A stretch of 64,000 nt of DNA. It comes from Pontibacter sp. G13 (GTDB lineage: Bacteria > Bacteroidota > Bacteroidia > J057). Numbering within the stretch: the stretch's first letter is position 1; each line of letters starts with the position of its first letter. Below are positions 44,542 to 54,306 of the stretch, piece after piece. The position numbers were made by a program, and so were the translations under genes. The stretch is from the NCBI RefSeq assembly GCF_031851795.1, contig NZ_CP134696.1:1545576-1609575 (forward strand), given 5' to 3'. The notes below the pieces were generated by a model. It saw nothing but the letters and a program-made list of their open reading frames with translations, made no database searches and was not told where the DNA came from.

Positions 44542-45633
44542 TCAAGATTCAAACAGTCCATCGAGTCGATCCCGCTGAATTGCCTGCCAAGCAGCTTTGG
44601 CACAGCCATTTACTCCCATGATCAATCCCCCAAATCGGGGATCTTGGGTAAGTCCCTGTTTGTATCGTGCATAGATTTGTTGGACAATCACCGCGATTTT
44701 ATACAACCCAAAGGCATAGTAGAAGGTGGGATGTGGGCATGTTTTCCCCGAGATTCTTTCATACCTCGTGACCAATTGCCCCCGAGTGAGATTGCCTGAC
44801 AGCGTTGTCGGTGAAAGATTGAGCATTTTCATCCAATCGGGATCATCTGGATTGACCCAATATCCCAAACTCGTACCGACATCCATCCAAGGATCTCCCA
44901 GGGTCGCCATTTCCCAGTCCAAGACCGCCAACACCTTGGCGGGTTCAGTCAGGTCAAATACCAAGTTGTCGTATTTGAAGTCATTGTGGATGACTGTGGG
45001 GGGTCCATCTGTCGGCATATTTGCAGCCAACCACTCCCCCACCCGATCCATCTCAGGGATATCGTCTGTCTTGGATTTTCCATATCGTTTGATCCATCCC
45101 GAAACTTGCCGCTCTACATACCCCATCGGTTTGCCCAATGCCTTCAACTCAGGCTTATCCAGCGGGACCTGATGAAGATTCACCAAGGTGGTCACCAGAT
45201 TATCTCCCATCTGGCCCATCAATTCTGGGGAGGGCGTCTCCTCGGGCGTCATATTCCCACGGAGAATCCTACCACGGACTCGCTCCATCAAATAAAAGGG
45301 GGCTCCGATCCATTCCCCGGTTTCCTCGAATGCCATTGGCTCCGGAATCTGGGTGAATGAACCTTTTAGCGCCGACAAGACCCGAAATTCGCGCCCCATG
45401 TCATGGCCCCCCCGAATATTGGCTCCGAAAGGCGGACGCCGCAGAACCCATTCCGTTTCCCCTTTTTTGATCAGGTAGGTCAGATTGGAGTAGCCTTTAG
45501 GAAATTGAGAAACCGACACCGCTCCCTGAATGTCGGGAAACTGCTGTTGGAGATATTCCGTCAAGCGCAACAGATCTAATTCCTCACCTTGACGGATTGC
45601 CCGAGGTTGATCGAGTAATGACTGCGAATTCAT
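44542..45633 (-). CDS. phosphotransferase family protein (ACAD10/11 kinase-domain type)
   Basis: A 363-residue APH/choline-kinase-fold protein. Motifs are FPKGYSNLTYLI (nucleotide loop), the catalytic loop VIHNDFKYDNLVFD (HxDxxxxN) and metal-binding VLDWEMATLGDPWMDVG. It resembles the N-terminal kinase half of human ACAD10/ACAD11. The acyl-CoA dehydrogenase half is encoded by the next gene upstream, 9 bp away. By analogy the pair may phosphorylate and then remove a hydroxyl from 4-hydroxyacyl-CoA; this is inferred from the fused eukaryotic proteins. Confidence 0.88.
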   Translation of the reverse strand: MNSQSLLDQPRAIRQGEELDLLRLTEYLQQQFPDIQGAVSVSQFPKGYSNLTYLIKKGETEWVLRRPPFGANIRGGHDMGREFRVLSALKGSFTQIPEPMAFEETGEWIGAPFYLMERVRGRILRGNMTPEETPSPELMGQMGDNLVTTLVNLHQVPLDKPELKALGKPMGYVERQVSGWIKRYGKSKTDDIPEMDRVGEWLAANMPTDGPPTVIHNDFKYDNLVFDLTEPAKVLAVLDWEMATLGDPWMDVGTSLGYWVNPDDPDWMKMLNLSPTTLSGNLTRGQLVTRYERISGKTCPHPTFYYAFGLYKIAVIVQQIYARYKQGLTQDPRFGGLIMGVNGCAKAAWQAIQRDRLDGLFES

Positions 45634-45642
45634 ACAGGTGGA

Positions 45643-46857
45643 TTATTTGGAAGAAATGGGACGATAGGCTTTCAGGATGGATTTGGCTAGGCGGGATTTG
45701 TGCACTTCGTCCGCCCCATCGTAAATCCGGGCGGCTCGCTCATGCCTGAACCAATGGGCCACGGGTGTATCATCGGTCATCCCGAGACCTCCTAGCACCT
45801 GCACGGTATGGTCCATGACTTCCTGCAAGACCCGAGCTACGAAAAACTTTATCGTGGAAATCTCCATTCGGGCGCCGTATTGCCCATGCGCATCCATCTT
45901 GGCCGCCGCATCCAATACCATCAATCGAGAAGCATGGATATTGGCACGAGACTCTGCAATCCAATTTTGGATGGTCTGCTGATCCCCCAACACCCGATTG
46001 GGTCCTATTTGACGAGTGGCAGCCCTTTGGCACATGATCTCAAAACACCGCTCACAGATGCCGATCCAACGCATGCAGTGGTGTATCCGACCCGGCCCCA
46101 ATCTGTGCTGCGCCATGGCAAAACCTCCCCCAGCAGCCCCCAGCAGATGGCTGGCAGGCACTCGCACATCCGTAAAGGTCACTTCCCCGTGGCTCATGTA
46201 ATCATCCCCCTCATCTCCCATCACCGGCAAATTCCGCACAAGCTTCACCCCCGGAGTATCCATCGGAACGATAATCTGGCTGGCACGCTGATAACGGTTT
46301 TCTGCTTGGGGCTCGGAAATCGCCATGACGATGGCAAAGCTCGCCCCATCAGCTCCTGTTGTGAACCATTTATGTCCGTTGATGACATATTGGTCTCCTT
46401 CCAAAATGGCTGTCGTCCCCATTTGCGTAGGATTGGAACCCGCATATTCGGGTTCGGTCATGGCAAAGCAAGACCGAATCTCTCCAGCCAGAAGCGGTTT
46501 GAGAAACGTCTCCTGTTGGTAGTCTGACCCAAATTCGTGGAGGATTTCCATGTTGCCCGCATCGGGCGCTTGGCAATTGAAGAGGTAATGCCCGAAAGGA
46601 CTTCGGCCCAAGATCTCGCTGACCTGACCAAACTCCTGATGGGAAAGCCCCCAGCCACCAGCGGATTGTGGAATTTGGGGGGTCCACCAACCGTTGGCCT
46701 TGACCTTGGCGCGCTTTTCTTCTAGCAGCGGGATCAGATCCTTGAAGGTCTTGCCATTGAACGCAGCCTCGATCTCACGTGCTTCGCTGTCGATAAAGGA
46801 TTGAATCTCGACCAAGGTCTGGGACCAAGTCGAGGAGGGAATAGGATGGGATTGCAT
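45643..46857 (-). CDS. acyl-CoA dehydrogenase (ACAD11-like)
   Basis: A 404-residue FAD enzyme of the acyl-CoA dehydrogenase family. CFAMTEPEYAGSNPTQMGT lines the FAD site. HKWFTTGADGASFAIVMA, VLGGLGMTDDTPVAHWFRHERAARIYDGADEVHKSRLAKSIL are the C-terminal FAD and substrate signatures. It is first in the operon with the kinase-like gene. The pairing and the long WFTTGADGA region point to the ACAD10/11 subgroup. Electron acceptor and chain length cannot be read from sequence alone. Confidence 0.92.
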   Translation of the reverse strand: MQSHPIPSSTWSQTLVEIQSFIDSEAREIEAAFNGKTFKDLIPLLEEKRAKVKANGWWTPQIPQSAGGWGLSHQEFGQVSEILGRSPFGHYLFNCQAPDAGNMEILHEFGSDYQQETFLKPLLAGEIRSCFAMTEPEYAGSNPTQMGTTAILEGDQYVINGHKWFTTGADGASFAIVMAISEPQAENRYQRASQIIVPMDTPGVKLVRNLPVMGDEGDDYMSHGEVTFTDVRVPASHLLGAAGGGFAMAQHRLGPGRIHHCMRWIGICERCFEIMCQRAATRQIGPNRVLGDQQTIQNWIAESRANIHASRLMVLDAAAKMDAHGQYGARMEISTIKFFVARVLQEVMDHTVQVLGGLGMTDDTPVAHWFRHERAARIYDGADEVHKSRLAKSILKAYRPISSK

Positions 46858-47110
46858 AGAGAGTCCTTTCTGTCTATCCAGAAGATAGGAATTTTTAAAT
46901 GAATGCGTGCATACATTCTTCCGAAATGTCTCTCTGAGCTATTGAGTAAGATTCGGCCGAGATTCCACTGTCGATTCCGCAATCCCCGCCACCTCATTGA
47001 GCTATACAAATCCCGCTTTGACAGGGGAAAAGCTGCCAATCCAAGGTGAGTTTCCTATATTGGCATGTTGATTCTGGACATTCTTTGCGTCGAACGGTGG
47101 TTGAATTGCC

Positions 47111-47434
47111 ATGAAACTCAGAGATGTCCCAATCAGTGGAAATCCTTCTTTTCAAGCCATTGAGCCAATGAAAACAAAATTTTTCGACAACGAGGTGGGT
47201 TGGTTGGCCCTCTACTTTGGGGTGCCATTCTTCATCCTGAGGCTACTCTTCGAGCTTCGGGGTACCTATGCCGCCGAACCCCTGATGTCCAGTGGCTTGT
47301 CTGCTTTGGTGGGAATTGCCTTGGGAGTTCCGATTTTCTTCCTGATGCGCAATCTATCCACCTTGGCCAAATTCTTCACCCTCCTGGGCCTGCTGGTGGC
47401 CGGAGTGGTCATCTTGATTATGTACGGCTCATGA
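47111..47434 (+). CDS. small membrane protein, hypothetical
   Basis: 107 residues with three hydrophobic segments (about 29-47, 62-78 and 85-104). An alternative start is the Met at residue 20 (47168, MKTKFFDNEVGW), giving an 88-residue protein that begins just before the first membrane helix; this may be the true start. No family recognised. It lies 40 bp before the S9 peptidase gene and could share its transcript. Confidence 0.6.
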   Translation: MKLRDVPISGNPSFQAIEPMKTKFFDNEVGWLALYFGVPFFILRLLFELRGTYAAEPLMSSGLSALVGIALGVPIFFLMRNLSTLAKFFTLLGLLVAGVVILIMYGS

Positions 47435-47474
47435 TATCTGGGCCTCAATTCCGGAATAATAACGCGCATTTAGT

Positions 47475-50288
47475 ATGAACCTTAAGACCCTTAGCTCCTT
47501 GTGGGCGGTGCTTTGCTGCCTCGCTGTAGGTGTGCATGCCCAGACCCCACTCAAGGCGATCGACCATGCGGACTACGATGGCTGGAACAGCCTGCGGTCC
47601 ATCTCCATCTCTCAGGATGGACAGTGGTCAGCCTTCGATATTGCCCCCCAAGAAGGGGATGGACAGCTCCAACTGGAAGATCTATCCTCCGATGCCCAAT
47701 ATCTCATCCCAAGAGGAAAAGGGCCCAAAATCGCTCCACTGGGTGATTATGCGGCATTTTCCATCAAGGCTCACCATGATTCCGTCCGCCAAGCCAAATT
47801 GGCCGGCAAAAAGGGAAAAGACCTTCCCAAGGATAGTCTCGGCATCCAACTCTTCGGAAATGGAACCTTGATCAAGATCCCCCAACTCAAATCCTTCTCC
47901 GTTCCCAAGGATGCTGGATCTTGGATGGCATATCTCTACACCCCCGAAGAGGCTCCTGCCGACACCACAGCGACCGATTCAACCGAATCCGAAGAAGCCC
48001 CCAAAGCCAAAAAGAAAGGCTCCGACAAAACCTTCGAACTGGTCATTACCGAACCGACTACCGGCAAGCAACATTCTTTCGAAGCCGTAGAGTCCTTTAC
48101 CTTGGCTGACAACGGCCAATGGATTGCGTGGATGAGCACCTCGGGCGACTCCATCGATTCCGTGAAGATTCAGGTATTTGATACCCAGTCCGAAACCGCG
48201 ACTACCTTATACGATGGTCCCGGTTACGCCAAATCCCTCACGATGGACCGATACAGCCGCAACATCGCTTTTCTGGCGTCACTCGATACAGCAGAAACCA
48301 AAGTATATGATTTGTGGCTGAGTAAGGGCCTCTCACCCGCAGCAGTTGTCGTCGATCAGGATGACGATGCCATGCCACAAGGTTGGTGCGTGAATGAGTT
48401 TGGCAAATTGTCCTTCTCCGAATCCGGGGATCGCCTTTTCTTCGGAACCAATGCCATTCCTCAGCCCGAACCCGAAGATACGCTCACAGACGACGAAAAA
48501 GCCCACGTAGATGTCTGGGCTTGGACGGATGAGCGCCTACAGCCTCAGCAGCTCAAGGAACTCAAGGAAGACCAGGAATTCAGCTACCAAGCTGTTTATC
48601 ATATATCCCAAGACCACATGGTACAACTCGCCGAAGATTTCCTTCCGCGCGTATCCTGGAACCTCAAAGGCGATGGCGCCTACGCATTGGGCACTTCCAA
48701 TCTGCCTTACCAAAAGACGATTTCATGGGCCTACCCTTGGAAGCGGGATGTATTCCTCATTGACATGCAGACGGGCGCCAAGGAGTTGGTACTCCGCAAC
48801 CACGGCTATACAGCACGATTGAGCGATGGCGGCAATTTCCTCTATTGGTACCAAATCGCCGATAGCAACTGGTATGCACGCCCTGTCACTGGCGGGGAAG
48901 CGATCAACTTGACCGCAGAGCTTGGAGTGAATTTCTATGACGAGGAATTCGATGTCCCATCCGCGCCTAGCAACTACGGCACAGCGGGTACCACCGAAGA
49001 CGACAAATTCATCTTCCTCTACGACCGTTATGACATCTGGAAAATCGATCCTACCGGTAAGAAGGATGCCGTGAACCTCACCCAAGGACGCGAAACCGAG
49101 ACCGTGTATCGCTACAACAAATTGGACCGAGACCACATCGGCGTGGAAACAGAAATGCTCGTTTCCGCATTCCACGAGCCGACCAAGAAACAAGGCATGC
49201 ACCGTTTGACTTGGAAGGGCAAAGGATCTCTCAAGCCCTGGATGGAAGACGACGCGCGATTCTCCGGATTCGTCAAGGCCAAGAACTCCGATCAGATCCT
49301 CTGGCGCAAAGAGACCTTCCGCATGTATCCAGACCTGTGGAGCGGCACTCTTTTCGAAGCGGGCGAAACCAGAATTTCCGATGCCAACCCACAACAGGCT
49401 GACTTCCGTTGGGGCTCCGTGAAGCTTGTCAAGTGGACCGCCACCAATGGCGAGGAGCTCGAAGGCTTGCTTTACACCCCAGACAACCTCGTACCGGATC
49501 AGAAGTATCCGATGCTGGTGTATTTCTACGAGCAGGTGTCAGATCGCCTGAATGCCTACTCCTCTCCACGTCCGAGCCGGTCTATCATTTATCCGTCGGT
49601 GTACGCCAGCAATGGGTATGTCGTGTTTATGCCCAACATTTCCTACAAGACCGGGCAGCCCGGACCAGATGCGATGAACGCCATCGTGAGCGGTACCGAC
49701 TATATCCTCGACCAATACGACTATGTAGACGAGGCCAAGGTAGGCATCCAAGGCCAGAGCTGGGGAGGATATCAAGTAGCTTACCTCGTGACCCAGACCG
49801 ATAAGTACGCCGCTGCAATGGCTGGAGCCCCTGTTTCCAACATGACCAGTGCGTACGGCGGTATCCGTTGGGGATCTGGCTTGAGCCGGATGTTCCAGTA
49901 CGAGCGCACCCAGTCTCGCCTTGGCACGACCCTTTGGGAAGACACCGACCGATACTTGGCCAATTCGCCTGTCTTCTTCGCACCCAATGTCAAGACCCCA
50001 TTGCTCATGATGCACAATGACGGGGACGGCGCAGTGCCGTGGTATCAAGGCATCGAGTATTTCGTTGCGCTTCGTCGCCTTGACAAGCCCGTGTGGATGC
50101 TCAACTACAACGGCGATGAACACAACCTCACCCGCCGTGCCAACATGAAGGACCTCAGCATTCGTATGATGCAGTTCTTCGACCATTACCTCAAGGGCGC
50201 TCCGGCACCTTCTTGGATGGTCAGAGGGGTACCCGCCGTTGAAAAAGGCAAGAACCCCGGCTACGAACCCTTTCAGGCAGAGCGCTAG
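47475..50288 (+). CDS. prolyl oligopeptidase family S9 serine peptidase
   Basis: 937 residues, exported (signal peptide about 1-22, cleavage near VHAQ). A long beta-propeller (about 50-650) with an acidic Thr/Glu insertion near 160-175 is followed by an alpha/beta hydrolase domain. The nucleophile is S762 in GIQGQSWGGY, the acid lies in MMHNDGDGAVPW and the His is in NYNGDEHNL. This is the S9 (acylaminoacyl- or dipeptidyl-peptidase-like) layout. It probably digests peptides in the periplasm. A strong terminator follows. Confidence 0.9.
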   Translation: MNLKTLSSLWAVLCCLAVGVHAQTPLKAIDHADYDGWNSLRSISISQDGQWSAFDIAPQEGDGQLQLEDLSSDAQYLIPRGKGPKIAPLGDYAAFSIKAHHDSVRQAKLAGKKGKDLPKDSLGIQLFGNGTLIKIPQLKSFSVPKDAGSWMAYLYTPEEAPADTTATDSTESEEAPKAKKKGSDKTFELVITEPTTGKQHSFEAVESFTLADNGQWIAWMSTSGDSIDSVKIQVFDTQSETATTLYDGPGYAKSLTMDRYSRNIAFLASLDTAETKVYDLWLSKGLSPAAVVVDQDDDAMPQGWCVNEFGKLSFSESGDRLFFGTNAIPQPEPEDTLTDDEKAHVDVWAWTDERLQPQQLKELKEDQEFSYQAVYHISQDHMVQLAEDFLPRVSWNLKGDGAYALGTSNLPYQKTISWAYPWKRDVFLIDMQTGAKELVLRNHGYTARLSDGGNFLYWYQIADSNWYARPVTGGEAINLTAELGVNFYDEEFDVPSAPSNYGTAGTTEDDKFIFLYDRYDIWKIDPTGKKDAVNLTQGRETETVYRYNKLDRDHIGVETEMLVSAFHEPTKKQGMHRLTWKGKGSLKPWMEDDARFSGFVKAKNSDQILWRKETFRMYPDLWSGTLFEAGETRISDANPQQADFRWGSVKLVKWTATNGEELEGLLYTPDNLVPDQKYPMLVYFYEQVSDRLNAYSSPRPSRSIIYPSVYASNGYVVFMPNISYKTGQPGPDAMNAIVSGTDYILDQYDYVDEAKVGIQGQSWGGYQVAYLVTQTDKYAAAMAGAPVSNMTSAYGGIRWGSGLSRMFQYERTQSRLGTTLWEDTDRYLANSPVFFAPNVKTPLLMMHNDGDGAVPWYQGIEYFVALRRLDKPVWMLNYNGDEHNLTRRANMKDLSIRMMQFFDHYLKGAPAPSWMVRGVPAVEKGKNPGYEPFQAER

Positions 50289-50310
50289 TCGCTAAAAATC
50301 TGGATTGAGT

Positions 50311-50349
50311 CCGCCCTTTCTGTTCTGTACAGGAAGGGCGGTTTTATTT
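50311..50349 (+). terminator. rho-independent terminator after the S9 peptidase gene
   Basis: CCGCCCTT pairs with AAGGGCGG (50334-50341), then TTTTATTT. The dispersed element copy D starts within its T-tract. Confidence 0.82.
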
Positions 50350-50564
50350 GGGTGTGCCCCCGCGAGCGAAGCAATATGGCCATTCACTGGCAATATGCGC
50401 GGGGTCGGGCTTGTCCACGAGTCCGCTTTCGCTTCCGTCCTCAGCCAATAGACATTTTCCCAGAGAACCAATCCCTGCTCAGCATCCAGTTCCTTTCCGT
50501 GTAAGCCGATTCCACTTCGGACCGCTCCTCACGTCGCGTCGTTCCCATCCCTCACACGGCATCC
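50347..50564 (+). repeat. dispersed palindromic element, copy D (diverged 3' half)
   Basis: Starts TTTGGGTGTGCCCCCGCG. Stem 1 is intact: CCCCGCG (50358-50364) with CGCGGGG (50398-50404), followed by TCGGGC as in copy A. The 3' half has diverged, and only a faint CACGGCATCC end is recognisable. It starts 59 bp past the peptidase stop. Confidence 0.65.
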
Positions 50565-50603
50565 AAGACCACCAACATGGAATTCAACCCCAACTAGAAT
50601 ACC

Positions 50604-51200
50604 CACGGGCAAAGCCCAAAAGATTGATTCTGCACAAAGCCCACAAAAACCCCATTGGGCGAAGCCCAAAAAAGAAACAATGGATAGACGCCCGGCAACG
50701 GGCCACCCATGAAAGGACGCGCCCTACCTAAAAAATGGACATGAACCTCCTCTCCCAAAAATGCGGGCGAAGCCCATAAAAGAAACAAGTTGGGCGAAGC
50801 CCAAAAAAGAAACAATAGATTGACGCCCGGCAACGAGCCACCCATGAAAGGACGCGCCCTACCTAAAAAATGGACATGAACCTCCTCCCCAAAAATGCGG
50901 GCGAAGCCCATAAAAGAAACAAGTTGGGCGAAGCCCAAAAGAATCATTCCGGGCGAAGCCCCAAAAGATTGATTCTGCGCAAAGCCCACAAAAACCCCAT
51001 TGGGCGAAGCCCAATGAAAAAATCCCAAGCGAACCACCCTCCCAAAGCACCACCCCCCATCCCCACACGCAAAAAAATCCCCCCACATTGGGCGAAGCCC
51101 AATCATAACTCCTCCCCCAGCACCCATCCCAAGCGCCAGAACCCAAACCATTTGCGCAGAGATTTTTCGTGGAGACAAGGAAGAAAAATCGAGTTGGGTG
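50604..51200. repeat. array of GGGCGAAGCCC hairpins
   Basis: Eight exact copies of GGGCGAAGCCC start at 50657, 50765, 50792, 50899, 50926, 50951, 51002 and 51090, with variants near 50607 and 51193. Each forms a 4-6 bp stem with a GAA loop. A unit of about 134 bp is tandemly repeated (50655-50789 and 50790-50923). A 48-nt segment at 50622-50669 recurs at 50967-51014. Long open frames here are by-products of the repeats. No gene is supported between 50289 and 51243. Confidence 0.8.
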
Positions 51201-51243
51201 GCGCCCAATGAGACTTTTTCTGACGCCGTATCCGCGGAAAAGA

Positions 51244-52128
51244 TCAAGCAAATCCCTTTTGGGAGTCGCACCAGGTTTGAAGCGTTGTAGTCGCCCGACC
51301 GAATAACTCCTGAGTTTCCTCCGGATTCCCGTATTGGTCCCCAAGTTCCTCGAAGAAAGACATCTCTTGGATGTGTGCCCTGAAATTGGCGTCTCCGGCA
51401 ACGAGAGATGCAGCCTGCGCCATCCAGAGCGGAAGCCGGACATATTGCTTTTTCGGGTGGACGATTTCCCGGTAGATTTTGAGTGCTTCAGGTTTGGCGT
51501 AGGCTTCCGGACCTACTACGAATAGCGTTTTGCCGATGACCTCATCTGACCGGAACACCAAGGACACCAATCTACCGAAGTCATCCCCGGCCAGCCAGCG
51601 GACAGGTTGAGGTTGCTTGCCCGGCATGATTGCCCATTTTTTGTTGAGGAACCGAGCGAGACTTTCCATCATCCAAGTAGTCCGGAGGATCGTGTATGGG
51701 ACGCCTGAAGCCACGATTTCCTGTTCGGCCATGAATTTAGCGCGGATGGAGGGCACATCCAGATGTTCTGGGGCGACATAGATGGAGGACAGGTATGTAA
51801 GCCGTTGAACCTCCTGTTCGGCGCATACTTTGGCGACCCGAGCGATTCCTTGATGCTCCACCTCTTCAAATTCCTTTGCAGACGGACCGCCACGGAGATT
51901 GATATGGACGCCTTGACAGCCGTGGATGGCCCGATTCAGCGTATACTCATCCCTGACGTCGCCTTGGACAATCTCAAAAGGCCCATGAAACATCTCTCTG
52001 GCTCGGTCGGGCCGACGCGTCATGATACGGACTACATACCCATCTGCCTGTAGGTGTCTCGCCACAGGCTCTCCTAACAGTCCCGTACCGCCGATGACCA
52101 ATATTCTCGATCCCAAGGTCAGTTCCAT
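51244..52128 (-). CDS. NmrA/SDR-type NAD(P)-binding protein
   Basis: A 294-residue extended-SDR protein. The Rossmann motif is ILVIGGTGLLGEPVARHL (residues 9-26). It has a short atypical active region (TYLSSIYV) without a clear YxxxK, and LRTTWMMESLARFL and VRWLAGDDFGRLVSLVF as in NmrA/UPF-type sugar-nucleotide-like reductases. Probably a redox sensor or an NADPH-dependent reductase with unknown substrate. It is divergent from the two-component pair, with 118 bp between. Confidence 0.85.
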   Translation of the reverse strand: MELTLGSRILVIGGTGLLGEPVARHLQADGYVVRIMTRRPDRAREMFHGPFEIVQGDVRDEYTLNRAIHGCQGVHINLRGGPSAKEFEEVEHQGIARVAKVCAEQEVQRLTYLSSIYVAPEHLDVPSIRAKFMAEQEIVASGVPYTILRTTWMMESLARFLNKKWAIMPGKQPQPVRWLAGDDFGRLVSLVFRSDEVIGKTLFVVGPEAYAKPEALKIYREIVHPKKQYVRLPLWMAQAASLVAGDANFRAHIQEMSFFEELGDQYGNPEETQELFGRATTTLQTWCDSQKGFA

Positions 52129-52246
52129 GCTTCAGTTATTATTGGATTGGTTCGAGAACCCACTCACCTAGCGGATTGTTGGATTGGGGTGATTTGGGCA
52201 AATCGCCCTTCCAAATTCCTTCAGATTCATGTTGTAGATTTGAGGT

Positions 52247-52930
52247 ATGAAGGTATTGCTCATCGAGGATAATGCAGATCTATCTGCGAATGTCCAGACG
52301 TTTCTGGATCGGGAAGGCCATCTGTGCGAATGTGCGGCGAGTTTCGAGCAAGCGTTGGACAAACTCTCCTCCCATCAGTATGATGTCGTGGTACTGGATC
52401 TGATGCTACCTGACGGGAATGGATTGGATTTATTGAGAGCCAGAGAGGAATTGGTTCCTGAGACCCCGATTCTGATTGTCTCTGCCAGAACTTCCCTCGA
52501 AGATCGCGTCAAGGGACTGGACCTCGGAGCGGATGATTACCTCACCAAGCCCTTCCACCTACCGGAGTTGAATGCACGACTCAAGGCATTGTATCGCCGG
52601 ACCCATTTCCTTGGCAACCGGGAGATCCAATTTGAGGAGATACGCCTCAACCCAGAAACCTACGAAGCATTTGTCCACGACAAACTCCTAAATCTCACCC
52701 CCAAGGAATACGAGCTACTGGTATATTTCCTTGCCAACAAAAACCGCGTCTTGACCAAGCAGACCATTGCGGAACACCTTTGGGGGGATGGCATGGACTT
52801 GATGGATAATTTTGACTTTGTCTACCAGCACATCAAGAATCTCCGCAAGAAGATCACCCAATCGGGCGGTAGGGACTACATCTCGAACCTCTACGGCATC
52901 GGCTACAAATTCAATACGAGCAAGGCATGA
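52247..52930 (+). CDS. OmpR/PhoB-family response regulator
   Basis: 227 residues: receiver domain with acidic pocket E7-D8, phospho-acceptor D51 (VVLDLMLPDGNG) and K101 (YLTKPF). A winged-helix DNA-binding domain (about 128-225) contains LTPKEYELLVYFLANKNRVLTKQ and YISNLYGIGYKF. A TAGATTTG box (52235-52242) is only 5 bp before the ATG, hinting at a very short or absent leader. It overlaps the kinase start by 4 bp (ATGA). Confidence 0.93.
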   Translation: MKVLLIEDNADLSANVQTFLDREGHLCECAASFEQALDKLSSHQYDVVVLDLMLPDGNGLDLLRAREELVPETPILIVSARTSLEDRVKGLDLGADDYLTKPFHLPELNARLKALYRRTHFLGNREIQFEEIRLNPETYEAFVHDKLLNLTPKEYELLVYFLANKNRVLTKQTIAEHLWGDGMDLMDNFDFVYQHIKNLRKKITQSGGRDYISNLYGIGYKFNTSKA

Positions 52931-54183
52931 GGCTCCTCACCAAAATCACCTTCCTGTATCTCGTCATCACCGTGTTCCTGCTCGGAATTGGGGGCGTACT
53001 TGCATATCGCATGATCAAGTCTGCCATCGACCGAGAGCAGCAATATTCGCTATTCGAGCAATGGCACTATGTGAAATTCGCATTGAAGGATGGGGTTGAG
53101 CCCGAGAATCTGGTCAACGAAAAAATCGAGATTTATCCCTTCGAAGGAGAGATTCCCGAGCCTGCCTACTTCTTTTCGGACACCATGGTATTTCACCACC
53201 ATTTCGAGAAACTCATGCCCAGTATCAAGCTGACCCTGTTTTGGGAAGATGATCTGCACCAGAAATACCGTGTGAGCCTGCATGACCAGATGGTGGAGGA
53301 AGAAGATATCTACCAAGTCGTCCGGAATTCACTGCTATGGATATTCGTGCTGTTGGCATTGGGCTGGATCGTATTGGCACGGGTTTCCTCAGCCTATATC
53401 TTCAGGCCCTTCAACAACACCTTGGAACAGATCCGGACCTTTCGCCTTCAAGATGGACAGGCGATGAATCTCCCCAAGAGCACCACCCGGGAGATCGATC
53501 GGCTCAACGCATTTATCCAACTCATGACCCACAAGGTCCAGTCGGATTATCAGGCACTCAAGGAATTCACCGAGAATGCCTCCCACGAGATGCAAACCCC
53601 GCTCGCCATCGTTCGGGGCAAGCTGGATCTCTTGCTGGAATCTCCCAATCTCACGGATGAGCAACTCCAGCTTCTGGTCTCGGCCCAACAGGCCCTGCAC
53701 AAACTTTCCCGTATGGGCCGATCACTCACCTTGCTGGCCAAGCTCGACAACAAGGAATTCACCCAACGGGAAAACATCGACCTTTCCGCGCTTTTGGATC
53801 GGCTATTGGTGCAATTCAAGGAACTCGCAGAACTCCGTGGGCTCACCATCCAAGCCGATATTCAGCCCGAAATTGAAATCGAATCCGATCCCATGCTGAT
53901 GGACATCTTGATTTCCAATTTGCTCCAGAACGCCATTCGCCACAACGATGACAACGGGATCATCCGCATTCAGTTGGCACCCGGACACCTCATTGTCGAA
54001 AACTCCGGCCCCGATCCGCAAGTCCCAACGGAGCAATTGTTCGAGCGATTCCGCAAGACCAATCAGAGCAGCCAGTCCATCGGGTTGGGCCTTGCCATCG
54101 TCCAGAAAATCTGCCAAATGTACAACTGGGGAATCTCCTACCATTTTTCAGGAGGCTTACACCGCATTTCTTGTCGGTTCTGA
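52927..54183 (+). CDS. sensor histidine kinase
   Basis: 418 residues. The first membrane helix is about 7-29, followed by a periplasmic sensor region of about 100 residues. A second membrane helix (about 135-155) leads to a HAMP-like linker and a dimerisation domain with H220 in ENASHEMQTPLAIVRG. The ATPase domain has the N-box LLQNAIRHND and G-box GLGLAIVQKIC. The ATG overlaps the regulator stop (ATGA), so the pair is translationally coupled. The signal is unknown. Confidence 0.93.
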   Translation: MRLLTKITFLYLVITVFLLGIGGVLAYRMIKSAIDREQQYSLFEQWHYVKFALKDGVEPENLVNEKIEIYPFEGEIPEPAYFFSDTMVFHHHFEKLMPSIKLTLFWEDDLHQKYRVSLHDQMVEEEDIYQVVRNSLLWIFVLLALGWIVLARVSSAYIFRPFNNTLEQIRTFRLQDGQAMNLPKSTTREIDRLNAFIQLMTHKVQSDYQALKEFTENASHEMQTPLAIVRGKLDLLLESPNLTDEQLQLLVSAQQALHKLSRMGRSLTLLAKLDNKEFTQRENIDLSALLDRLLVQFKELAELRGLTIQADIQPEIEIESDPMLMDILISNLLQNAIRHNDDNGIIRIQLAPGHLIVENSGPDPQVPTEQLFERFRKTNQSSQSIGLGLAIVQKICQMYNWGISYHFSGGLHRISCRF

Positions 54184-54306
54184 TCAGGGCATAGAACCAG
54201 CAGTAAGGGGAGGGAAAATCCGTGCAAATCCATGCGCGATTTCGTATATTCGGGTTGATCCGATGATCCGAATGATGATCGGTATTCCAACCTTACCTCC
54301 AAAACC

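Noticed and set aside
50594-51443. Overlapping minus-strand frames rich in Phe, Gly and Trp-Ala-Ser-Pro
   Set aside because: Their sequence is dictated by the GGGCGAAGCCC repeats; one also runs antiframe into the NmrA-type gene.
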